The notes under the pieces: model-generated
What the model saw: only the letters and a program-made list of their open reading frames with translations
What the model was told of the DNA's origin: nothing
The model's database searches: none
Shown: positions 11,911 to 21,875 of the stretch, in pieces
Layout of the letters: every line of letters starts with the position of its first letter
How positions within the stretch are numbered: position 1 is the first letter of the stretch
Source: Panopea generosa
Lineage: Eukaryota > Mollusca > Bivalvia > Adapedonta > Hiatellidae
Assembly: GCA_029582155.1 (NCBI GenBank)
Contig: CM055912.1
Location: forward strand, 992,001 to 1,056,000
Length of the DNA stretch: 64,000 nucleotides
Direction: 5' to 3'
Program-made: the position numbers and the translations under genes

Positions 11911-12679
11911 CCAACGAATACATGTACATTATTTATAGCTTATTTTGACAAATTATTAATATTGTGGTTAAATGTTTAGTTTTTATTAAAAGTCTACGTT
12001 TTTGTAGAAAGTGTGAGCATCTAAATAAATAGTGTGTTTCTGAACCAACTTCGTTACAATAATATTTTAAGCAAACTCTATTTCCAATGGAGGTATTTGG
12101 CCATCTCTCTGTTTCTATAGGGAATCTATGGTTAGAATCGCAGTTTATATAGTAATGACTAAGGTTACGTGGGAGGATTTTCAGGTAGTTTTCAAAGCAA
12201 ATTGAGCTCTTGAAAATGACTGTATATTATGCCTTTATTAGAACTTCTCAGATCGGCATTCCATGATTGCATGAACTGGTCAATTAGTCTCCGCTTGGCG
12301 GACCTATTTATATTTTTGCCGCGGGTTGCATTTAACTGGTCTTACCTGCCAACGGAGAGATGAACTCCATATAAAACGGATTGTTATATAAGGGACGAAT
12401 ATTTTGTTTTCTTACCTAATATTAGGCGGTTCCAAAACCCTATTATCCTACATTTGATATTAATTGAAATCAGATAATGGCCTCATTCGGCGTATAATAT
12501 ATACATAGCATGGAGAATTAGTAATTTTCCTGAGTAAATACCGATGGATTTTCCCATTAAATCAAGTGGTTCAAACCCCTATGTTTCGCTTTTATATGTT
12601 AAGACAGGCAGTATATTTTATCAAATAGTTTAAGCTGAGAATATAATATATATATAGCTTTCCTTGCTTGCTCAACCAG

Positions 12680-12814
12680 GCCCCGGTTTCACAAAAATAC
12701 TTAAGTCTCTTATTTTACTTAAACTCAATAGTGTGCTCAATTTTATACTTAAATTGAGCACACTATTTGAGTTTAAGTAAAATAGCAGACTTAAGTATTT
12801 TCGAGAAACGAGGC
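12680..12814. mobile_element. Foldback (palindromic) MITE nested in the LINE
   Basis: A near-perfect palindrome of about 135 bp. The left arm has ACAAAAATACTTAAGTCT and CTTAAACTCAATAGTGTGCT; the right arm has the matching reverse complement, with only a few bases of loop near 12742-12755. Such snap-back elements are short non-autonomous DNA transposons. It lies between the RT core and the C-terminal part of the LINE remnant. Confidence 0.75.
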
Positions 12815-13215
12815 ACAGATGATTTCTGGTTGTCAAAAATGAGCCATTGCTTTTGAGGATTGTACCTAGATAATTTGTAGCGATTCACAATTTCAATATT
12901 TTCACCTCAAAGTTTTAAAAGTAGTTGGTGTCGTTTCTAGCACCGAATATTACTATTTTTGCGTTTGAACATATTAAGGACGACTTATGAAATGAATCGG
13001 GTAAAATCCTAGAAATCAACTAGATTATCTGATGCAATTAGGATAACAAAAAGTTTGAGCCAGTTCCCTGTAGTGTTAGCATTAAGTTCAATGCCAACTC
13101 CACCAGAAATGGTCAAACAGGATTCTAAATCGTTCAGGAATATGGAGAAGACCAGGGGAGATAATTTTTTCCCTGTCTCAATCCGTTTTTACATGCGAAA
13201 AAACTAGATGTTTTG

Positions 13216-13695
13216 GTGTCAACCCACCATTGATTTTTGTTCTTTATTCTATAGTAAATAATAAAAGTTTGAAGGCTTGTCATTCATAGAGAATCCCAAA
13301 TGAAAGAAGTGAAACCTACATTTTACTGTTTGCCAACCTCTGCACTATCAAAATATGATGAGAAAAGTAGGGGTTATGTGTCATATAAGAGATTTTTTTT
13401 TCTGTTCGGTGTACTGCTCAGTGTGTACACTGGTGACAAAGTGAAAGTAGACTTCCGAAATCATATATTCATACCCCAATTTCCAAGCATCAATTTTTTT
13501 TTCTAAATTCACAATTCAAACATGACAATGCTATCAAAATGTTCAAAATACATCAATAATGCCATTCAAATAAAAAAATGAGCATTAAAATAAGGAAAAT
13601 GCATTTTTAAAGAAGAAGAAATGAGGATTATTTATAACCGCCATTATGCGACTACCCACGGAAGCACTTCCTTTTTGCAATGGTGGTACTATGCC
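13216..13695. mobile_element. ~480-bp non-autonomous element of the CCACCATTG family, solo copy
   Basis: Begins GGTGTCAACCCACCATTG and ends CAATGGTGGTACTATGCC, so the outer 18 bp are imperfect inverted repeats around a perfect 9-bp CCACCATTG/CAATGGTGG. Two close relatives lie at 42917-43386 and 43942-44411. It interrupts the LINE reverse transcriptase frame between MYSNIKSGI and the RQG motif. The flanking bases are TTTT on each side, which fits a 4-bp target duplication. The 60-70-codon open frames inside have no recognisable product. Confidence 0.75.
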
Positions 13696-14366
13696 TTTTA
13701 TATGCCAGACTTTATGTTACTGTACATGTTATATATGACTCGAGAAAACGTTCCATTAAAGGACGTTGCTAGGAGCTTCTGCCAAATGCCAATTCTGTTG
13801 ACTTAATCAAATTCAAAGCCTATAAACGCACAATATAATTTACGTTGTTTAAGAATTTCTATAAGGGCGTGTAACAAAAATACATTGTCAGTGGTGGAAT
13901 AGCCTTTACGGAAACCAGCCTGATTTTCGTGTAGTAAATCTTGCTCAGACATAAAACAGTTGGCTCTGGTATTTAAAATAGATGTTAAGATTTTCCCTAG
14001 ACAGCTTAATAACGTGATAGGCCTATAGTTGGAGGGTTCAATGGGATCCCCTTTATTTTTAAATATCGGGACAATATATCCTTCCAGTCAGCATTCCGGT
14101 ATATGGCCGGTATTAAGCATAGTATTAAATAATACAGTATGCACAGATTTTGAGTAGATTTAATATATTCATAAATAATTTTGTCTGATGAACTCGGCGG
14201 CTTTGAATTGTATAGTTTTGATATGTGCTTCGTAACCTCGCTTTCTATTATGGACGAATTAAGTATTTTCTGACTGTTTTCGAATAAATCGTCAGGCACT
14301 ATAAGATTTTCGCTTGGATCGGAGTTTTCATTTATCGTCTTAAAGAAACTATACAAATCGTTTTAC

Positions 14367-14386
14367 GGGGGGGGGGGGGGGGGGGG
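14367..14386. repeat. Poly-G tract
   Basis: Twenty consecutive G residues inside the LINE remnant. Such a tract is a likely site of length error and breaks the LINE reading frame here. Confidence 0.9.
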
Positions 14387-14624
14387 TGTATTATTTTTAG
14401 TTTTCGATTTAATACTATTGAGATATTTCAAGTACTGTTTGAAATTGCTATCATGCATGTTTCGCAACTTATGAGATTTGTTGTATTTGTATTTATTAAT
14501 ATACGTGTTTATTGTCCGCCTATAGTTTTTAGCACATCGCTTGAGGGCTTACCTATGTGACGAGAATAATGAATCCGATTAGAACCAACGTCCTTCCGCT
14601 AGTAGGCAATTATACATGTAGTTC

Positions 14625-14665
14625 TATACTGAGCAAAAAAGAAACTTTACTCTATTAAAGTGCAA
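14625..14665. mobile_element. Tc1-type terminal repeat fragment
   Basis: TACTGAGCAAAAAAGAAAC resembles the end of the Tc1 fragment at 16411 (TACTCAGCAAAAAAAGAAAC). Only this end was recognised, so it is probably a solo terminus or a decayed MITE edge. Confidence 0.45.
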
Positions 14666-14859
14666 GAACTTTTTTATTTCTACATTTATAATTTAGATGT
14701 CAATCAAAAATGTCAGTACTGCCTCAGTCTGTTTGAATGACGAAAACTTGTTTATTTTAACACAAGTGATATCCATCCAGCTGTAAAAAACTGTTGTGCA
14801 TGATTTGCACGTGCCAGAGTCCATGAGGTAGATACACACTTGAAATGTGCATTACATAA

Positions 14860-15400
14860 TCAGAAACGTTATTATAAACCGAATCAGTTATTTTGGAACT
14901 ACGTCATTCTATTTTTAGATGGAATCTACTATATTGGGGGTGTTTATTGTATGATAGAAGGTTTATCTGTTACATAAACTATAACATAAACTAGATTGTT
15001 ATACTACTGCCTGTTCCGATAGCGTATAGGTAACGGTTTTAACTTACAACCCAAATGTCGCGAGTTCGAGCTGTATCTATGTTGAATTTTTATTTGCATT
15101 TTTATTTGCCATTATAGTATCAGAGTGCCTTGATATATAATATTAACTGTGTAATACTATTGTCCGTTAAAACAACTGCACAATTAATAAAATATAACGA
15201 TTTTTTGTTAAAATCAACGTTCGCGGAGAAAATTTACTTACAACGTTTTATTCATATGCACACGTACATATTACGTCAGCTGTTATCAGCAGCAGCAAGT
15301 CGGCACCGACATAAAACACGGTCAGGGAACTCTGTCACAACGCATATAGTGATTCGCGTCGACAGTTTGTCACAGATTCACGTCGACAGTATTATTTTTT
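14860..15400 (+). repeat. Left inverted arm of the THAP/DDE element
   Basis: Matches 20260-21140 in inverted orientation with moderate divergence. It contains a tRNA-like stretch near 15015-15085 (ATAGCGTATAGGTAACGG, then GCGAGTTCGAGC, a B-box-like motif), also present in the right arm. The inner edge carries TGTCACAGATTC motifs. A 91-codon open frame at 15130-15405 overlaps it and is not considered real. Confidence 0.65.
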
Positions 15401-16404
15401 TGTAAACTTTGTCACAGTTGCTAGTCGATAGCGAGGACATAATCGCTGATATGATAATATAATCAAACGTATGACGTATATATTTGACATTCGGAGGAAT
15501 TTAGTACATTATAAGTAAAATGCGATCAAATTGAACATCTGATTATGAATATTTCTTTAAGTCTAAAATTTTGAAAAATGTCACAGGTTGGTGACGACAG
15601 CGTAACGGAGGCGTGTCGATCCATATTTTAATGTCACGGATTCAGTGTCGATAGTTTTAACATTGTAGAATAGTGCAACCCAACGCAAATACTGTCATTT
15701 ACACTTCAAGTCTCGTGCAGAGGCTGTCTGTTATATAGTTTTAGAGCATTGTCGTTATGTTACGGATCAAGTCCGTGAAAGTTTGAACCGACACATGGGC
15801 GTAAAACAATACCTCGGTAGTTACAACCCAAAAGCAATAGTCATGTTTCGTGATACTTCTGCTGGTAGTTTAAAACTGTACATATAACGAATCATTTTAG
15901 AGAAAAATTGTCACTTTTTATACGTATTTCTGAATTAACGTTTTGAGTGATATATTTATCCAGCCCTTCGAATGGTGCATGTTTTGGTCTCAATTAACTG
16001 TCCAAGTTTGAGACTCGGATTAAAATCTTCCGTTATTCTCCATTATTCGTTTTTTTTTATCTAACAAATAAGAAATTTAATTAAGATCTGAACTTGAAAC
16101 TTTTTCGAACTTTTCAAGATTAATAAAAGATATGGTAACGTTATATTCGTTTTTTATGAAATAATAAAACAAAATGTACACAAAAACTATAATGATCTGC
16201 AGGGGAAAACATGAAAGACAAGTTAGGGAACGCGAATTCTCGCAAGTATACTTGGGGTTCTTGAGATGTGCTTATTTACACATGTCAATATATCGTATAT
16301 TGGACCCATCCTCACAAAAAAGAATGTATTTATCTGTTGTATACGTTTTATATGATTATATGATCACTTGAAGGGAAACATATGTTGTAATGATATCTTA
16401 TATA

Positions 16405-17090
16405 TATGCCCTACTCAGCAAAAAAAGAAACGTCCCTCTTTTATAACTGATGTAGCTCTGTCTGTGTTTCATGTCCAATGTACATGTATTTTTTACCTTG
16501 GCGATGTTTAGAAAAAGACTATGTGGAGTTTACCTCATATGCACCGTGTACATAGCACTTAGTGTCCAGAACCTCCATTTCCACTTTTTCCACGTGCACA
16601 TGCGGTTGACAGGTTTTTCAGTCCACGGCATACGATTCATGCAATAGATTTCTTCTTTTAGTTTTTCACAGTGTCCAACATGCTACGGATTTCTGAAAAT
16701 GGACGTAATAAACTGATAGTGGGTGGGATAACGGCTACGGTGGTCGCATTCCAGTTCTGGTGCTGTCGCAAATAGACTGAGCGACTTAAGGCACGTTTCC
16801 GATATACCTGAACTGTTAACAGTCTGCAGCGACCTGGTAAACCTAGATAGACAAAGCCCGGAACCGAACGTTACATCACGTTGACGTACTTACGTTAACG
16901 TCTGTTCCCAGCTACCTTTGCTGCTGGGTAGCATGGTGTCTCAGTACCGTTTGCGTCGTAACTCCCAACTTATCAGAGTAGCGTGGCGCCCATACACTAG
17001 TACTGGTAAAATAATGACCCGTCGTCACCTTGCTGCCATGCTTTTATGTGTGCGACGTCATCTGAACTGGAGCTAAATTGAAGCCCAGGT
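16405..17090 (+). mobile_element. Truncated Tc1/mariner element, 5' half
   Basis: Starts with a Tc1-like end, TACTCAGCAAAAAAAGAAAC, at about 16411. The plus strand downstream reads, in several frames, the helix-turn-helix and linker part of a Tc1 transposase. Recognisable pieces are RNVCSQLPLLLGS near 16895-16935, then RVAWRPYTSTGKIMTRRHLA and CVRRHLNW near 16980-17075. The catalytic half and the right end are missing. Several stops are present. It sits inside the larger THAP/DDE element and so is probably younger. Confidence 0.7.
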
Positions 17091-17339
17091 TCACCAGACA
17101 ATACTTGACCCAGGTCAATGTTTTCACATGGCCGGAAGCTGCGGGGGTCGAGGAATTTGCCTAATGCATTGGTTTTGCGTTACGTTACGTTACGGCGAAA
17201 CGCCGTAAAATTATTGAATACATACCTACAAATGATAGATTGACAAATTCTTACTCAAACCCGATGACCTAAACGTTACATAACGAGTGTCTGGTAGTTT
17301 GTGCTTTTTTAGTGAGGAATCTTCGACAAAAGATACGTC

Positions 17340-17450
17340 CATTCCTGCGAATAGTGTCAGCTGGAATCTGTGACACTGTAGAGAAGAATCCGTGACATTT
17401 AAATCAACATCGACACAAACCTGTGACACATGAAGCTTTTTTCCAACGGA
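17340..17450 (-). repeat. Cluster of TGTCACAGATTC-type motifs, inverted
   Basis: On the minus strand this reads TGTCACAGGTTTGTGTCGAT, then TGTCACGGATTC, then TGTCACAGATTC. The same motifs stand on the plus strand at about 15331, 15369, 15408, 15579 and 15632. They may be subterminal transposase-binding sites of the host element. Confidence 0.5.
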
Positions 17451-17647
17451 ATATCTCACATGTATAAGTAAAAAGTCAATTAGTTATAACTCTTTTTTTA
17501 AACAAAATTACTTAAACAACAGTTATAAATGATATTCTGCACTGATTAATGTTATTATAGACCTCTCTCAAATTGTATGCATACCAGAGATACCAATCTC
17601 AGAACGAGGATAAGCAGACACAGATGTAAACATCACCTGAGGAGTAA

Positions 17648-19260
17648 TGGCTACTTCGACTGAGGCTAGCTCATCTTCAAATAAAAAGGATCTAATTTTC
17701 ATTGTTGTGTGTCATATTGCAATTCAGCTTCTAGATATGATGCAACGTTACAATAACATTTTTCATCACATTCCTAGAGAACCAGAATTGAAAAATATGG
17801 ATTTATAAAATAAGAAGAGATGAGGGCCCTCTATTCAGGGTAAGTATTTTCTCTTCATTGTAAATGAGTTGATATTAAATGCATTATGCAAAGCATTTAT
17901 ATAAGCATTTATTAAATATGTATTACACAATAATATACAAAAAGCGAGAATGCAACTGTAATTTGGTAATAAATTACAATCATTTAATATTCTGTTTTAT
18001 CTGTTACCGTAGTTAATATAATTAGAACATAGTCATGTTCCATATTTTTCAAACACTGAACATTTTAGCATAAACTAGGTAAGATAATGAATTATATTTC
18101 ATCTGTAGATATCAAGTTCAACTGTGGTTTGTTCTTCAAGTTGGTCAACGGCCAGAAAAAGAATAAAAAAGGTACCATTCCTTCTGTCTTTGACTGGAAA
18201 AAAATAAACACACCAAGGAGGGCTTTGAAAAGAAAAATTATTTCGTTAAAGAAAAGGGAAAATGACAACATGTAAGTTAAAATAAGTTTATTGATCAAAT
18301 GTTCATATAAATATATTGTATAATTATAGAATAAAACTGACAAAAAAGAACATTAAACATTATAAGAATTTCATAACACATAAGTAATTGAAGTAGTAAA
18401 ATGTATTACATTGATGAAGTTAAACTTATTAATTCATACTACTTCCATTCTAGGGTTCAAAATGAAGACACAGATGAGCAACAAAAGACAGTAACCCACA
18501 TCATGAGGAGATCAACACTAACTCAGAAGCTTTAAAATATAAAGAGGAAATGCCTTAATTGCGTAATGAACTAAAAGAACAAACTGCTTTGCTTGCATAA
18601 TTTAAAAAAAAAAAACTAAAATTAGAAAGGTTTGGAGTAAACATATTTAGTACAGATGACTCAATTGTTTAATTTCCCACTGGTTTTCCTACCTATATAC
18701 TTTTTGTAACATTTTTCAATGTATATTCATGAATAACTCAGTGCACAAACTATTACCATGGTAGTGGAACATTGAGTCTTGCTGGAAGGAAAAGAAATAT
18801 GCTTCTAATAGATGTTTGTTTCAAGTTTTCATGTCGTTGAAGAGTAAGCTTAATGGAACAGGATTTGAGTATAAAATTTTAATTGTTCATTTTCAACTGT
18901 AAGTCGAAAAATAATCACATGGGTTAAGTGTCTGTATATTGTTCTTGGTAAAAAAACCAGGCATTCAAAAACCACTGTCATTAAATGTATGCAGAATGTC
19001 TTAAACACTATATATCCTAGTACAAGGGTCATTCTAGACTGCACAGAAATGAGAACACAACATCTTGGGTTTTAAATTCTCAAATGTATTGACATTATGA
19101 AAGTACATGTTCATTTAAATGTATTTTAGGTATATCTCCACATGGTCATGTTATTTTATTTTTTTTTTCATTGTATACAGAATGTATGCCTGATGTTGAA
19201 ATAACAAAACGTTCCGCCACTTAGCTGTGTTGACACTAGTTTCATTATTTACAGATGATA
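17648..19260 (+). pseudogene. THAP-domain + DDE transposase remnant (ISL2EU/Harbinger-like)
   Basis: From ATG 17648 the plus strand shows a THAP zinc-finger in pieces: YCNSASRYDATLQ, FHHIPREPELKN and WIYKIRRDEGPLFR, in neighbouring frames. A good donor (AGG|GTAAGT, 17840) follows. After an acceptor at 18108 the THAP end continues with SSSTVVCS and NGQKKNKKGTIPSVFDWKK. Near 18540-18590 is a coiled-coil-like LRNELKEQTALL. A DDE_Tnp_4-type core follows: DDSIV and TGFPTYILFVTFF near 18650-18715, YHGSGTLSLAGRKR near 18755-18795, then YPSTRVILDCTEMRTQ near 19010-19058, which carries the first catalytic Asp. Many stops and frame changes show it is dead. Confidence 0.7.
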
Positions 19261-19799
19261 ACACTGCCTGAAATAAATAAAATGTATAAAATAATTAGAA
19301 AAAAAAGTAGATTAAACTGTATAATGATGTCTACAATTTTTATGTACTGTATTTCATTATGTAAATGATATAGTTAATTGCACATACAGCATGCTTAGAA
19401 ATAAATAAAATTACTGATATGGAATTTCATTATTTCTTTCTTTGACTTGTGGCATTTTCCAGAACGAACACAATTTAACTGTAAAATAGAAAAAAGTTCA
19501 TTTATTTCAAATAATATGGTAACTAAATAATACATACAATGTACTTTTCAGAGTATCTGTATCAGAGTAACCCGATTCCTCACTAGAATACACATCCCAT
19601 TAATCCCAAAATAATTAGCTTACTGACCCAGTGTTGACTATAATTTTGGGTAATGTTTATTGCAGTAATAAAACCACCATGAGCAAGATAAATAAACAAT
19701 ACTCTAAAGATATATGAATGAAAGATGAAATAAGGATGAACTTACTGGTCAGTGTGTTTAGCAAGATATTGATATATGTTAACTGTAAAATGAAAACAC

Positions 19800-19990
19800 T
19801 AACCTTGTTACTCACGAATGTATCCATCACTGTAATGTTTAAAACCTTTGTTTACTTCTCTCCAGATGATGATTTGTTGCTTTTTATGTTGTTCTCAACA
19901 AACAAAAATGTTAAATCTGGAATCAAACTGATATCTCGTTCACTGAAAGAAGCCATGTTATCTCTACTGACGCGAGTAACTGGGACAGCA
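19800..19990 (-). pseudogene. Second gene remnant of the THAP/DDE element
   Basis: On the minus strand, PVTRVSRDN precedes an ATG at 19956 followed by SERDISLIPDLTFLFVENN. A little further, in another frame, is NKGFKHYSDGYIRE, near 19811-19852. This resembles the start of the accessory protein (SWIM/YqaJ type) carried opposite the transposase in ISL2EU-like elements. The resemblance is from memory and the downstream nuclease part was not found. Convergent orientation with the transposase supports the idea. Confidence 0.4.
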
Positions 19991-20259
19991 GGTGTCTGCT
20001 TATCCTCATTCTGGATATCTCATACATATTCATGAAGTAATATTAAGAAGGGTCTATTGACAATTCCATCGCTACTTTCGTTTTACATACATATTTAGCG
20101 AGGATTATTAATTCTTGCGTTTTAAACATTTACTAATTCACACATGATTGATTTGAACATTCAAAATACTAATTAATATTAGGTGAAACTCAATATTGTA
20201 AAAAGTTTAAAACTTATAGCTGTATCCAGTAAATAATTGACTTTATACATCGAAGTTTG

Positions 20260-21140
20260 CCGTGTTTTCCCGCATCAGATCGATGCGAATCTGTGACAAA
20301 CTGTGGACGCGAATCACTCTATGTTGTGACAGAGTTCCCTGACCATGTAAAAGGCTCCTCAGAAGCCACGATCAGACAGAATTGTTTTAGATGATTTTGA
20401 CTTGCTGTGGTGAGACGCTATACGTCTCACACAACAATTAATTTGGTACTGTTCTACATATAGAGACATGATCTTCTTGAACACTGGATGCATTATCAAT
20501 GGTTCTAAAAGTGCATTGCTCCCATAGTTGTCCGCTGTTGGGTTAATTATGCGGAAAAAAACTTGAGTTTGACCAGTTTGCTTTTCGCAATTTCGATGGT
20601 TTTACCAAACAGTTCCCAATGTCATCCAAACTTGGCAGAAATAATAAAAATGTTCCAATGTTCCCATATGCACAAAGAAATGACGTTTTATGTATTTTAA
20701 CAAAAAAAAATGCCAAACCGCTTTACACAGCTCTAATTTCTTCGGCGTAAAAACCTTGTTACCGTCGTGTAAGGGGTGTAATTCTTAAGTGAGACCTGTA
20801 TACAGGCAATGTATAAAGAGAAGAGGCTGCTACCAACACTTACAAAAAAAATTGAAACCGTACACTAGGATATTTTTATGGAAAATAAATTGGAAAAAAA
20901 ATTCAACATAAACAAGGCTCGAACTCGCGACATTTGGATTGACAGTTCAAACCGTTAGCACTACGCTATCATAACAGATAGTAGTACACCACACTTAGTA
21001 TTGATATCTAGTTTATTTTATAGCTGATGTAACATATAAATATGCTATCATACTACAAACACCCCCTAATACGGAAGGTTCCATCTAAAAATAGAATGAC
21101 TTAGTTTCATAATAGCTGATTCAGTTTAAAACGAATTTAT
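20260..21140 (-). repeat. Right inverted arm of the THAP/DDE element
   Basis: Reverse-complement counterpart of 14860-15400. It includes the tRNA-like stretch near 20910-20970 and the CTCTGTCACAAC / GATTCGCGTC block near 20290-20345. Between these matched blocks lie some 500 bp without a partner on the left, so the arms are interrupted. A short perfect hairpin, GTGAGACG...CGTCTCAC, sits near 20411-20431. Confidence 0.65.
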
Positions 21141-21395
21141 TGGAAAAAAAGACATCACAAATGTGTGTACTTTTTAATATGATGCATTTATTTTAAGAGT
21201 GCTTCAAGGAAGATTGACTTTGCCAGTTGAGTAATTCTCTATAAATAAAGAAACACAACGATGCCTCACTAATGTTAGTCTTAAAACAAATTTGGGTACA
21301 AAACTACACTTCAAATGTTTAGTGAAAATACGGATGTGTTACAAAATGATCAACTGACACAGTCATACCGATATCAGTGCAGCGTTTCAAAATGT

Positions 21396-21875
21396 TATGT
21401 ACCTGACATTTTATGTACCTGGCATGTTATGTACCTGGCATTTTATGTACCTGATATTTTATGTACCTGGCATGTTATGTACCTGGCATTTTATGTACCT
21501 GACATGCTATGTACCTGTCATGTTGTGTACCTGGCATTTTATGTACCTGGCATTTTATGTACCTGACATTTTATGTACCTGACATGCTATGTACCTGGCA
21601 TGTTATGTACCTGGCATTTTATGTAGCTGACATGTTATGTACCTGGCATGTTATGTACCTGGCATGTTATGTACCTGATATTTTATGTACCTGGCATGTT
21701 ATGTACCTGGCATTTTATGTAGCTGACATGTTATGTACCTGGCATGTTATGTACCTGGCATTTTATGTACCTGGCATGTTATGTACCTGACATTTGATGT
21801 ACCTGACATGTTATGTACCTGTTATGTACCTGGCATTTTATGTACATGACATGTTATGTACCTGACATTTTATCG
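21396..21875. repeat. 16-bp minisatellite
   Basis: About 30 copies of a 16-bp unit, TATGTACCTGGCATTT or the GACATGT variant. Three units make 48 bp, so repeat proteins rich in Met-Tyr-Leu appear in the frames. Not a gene. Confidence 0.95.

Larger units (their letters stand above)
11950..14570 (-). mobile_element. Non-LTR retrotransposon (LINE) remnant, reverse transcriptase to C-terminus
   Basis: On the minus strand, in several frames, the blocks of a Jockey/CR1-type LINE ORF2 appear in order. Near 13960-14040 is SNYRPITLLSCLGKILTSIL, then QAGFRKGYSTTDNVF, then SVNRIGIWQKLLAT near 13760-13790. After a nested insertion comes NGLRQGKKLSPLVFSIFLND near 13150-13195, where the usual catalytic 'ADD' reads ASDN. 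The C-terminal part includes RLIDQFMQSWNADLRSSNKG near 12260-12300 and a zinc-knuckle-like VGSETHYLFRCSHF near 12020-12060. The endonuclease region is not seen, so the copy is 5' truncated. Stops and frame changes show it is dead. Confidence 0.8.
14830..21170 (+). mobile_element. Decayed ~6.3-kb THAP/DDE DNA transposon with inverted arms
   Basis: Two arms are inverted copies of each other. 14860-15110 matches the reverse complement of 20890-21140 (shared AGATGGAA, GGGGGTGTTT, GTCGCGAGTTCGAGC, TATGTTGAATTTTT). 15315-15395 matches the reverse complement of 20265-20345 (GGTCAGGGAACTCTGTCACA and GTGATTCGCGTC). Between them are a broken THAP+DDE transposase on the plus strand and a second gene remnant on the minus strand. 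That convergent pair is typical of ISL2EU-type elements related to Harbinger. A Tc1 fragment is nested at 16405-17090. Exact termini and target duplication were not found. Family assignment is inference from gene content. Confidence 0.6.
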
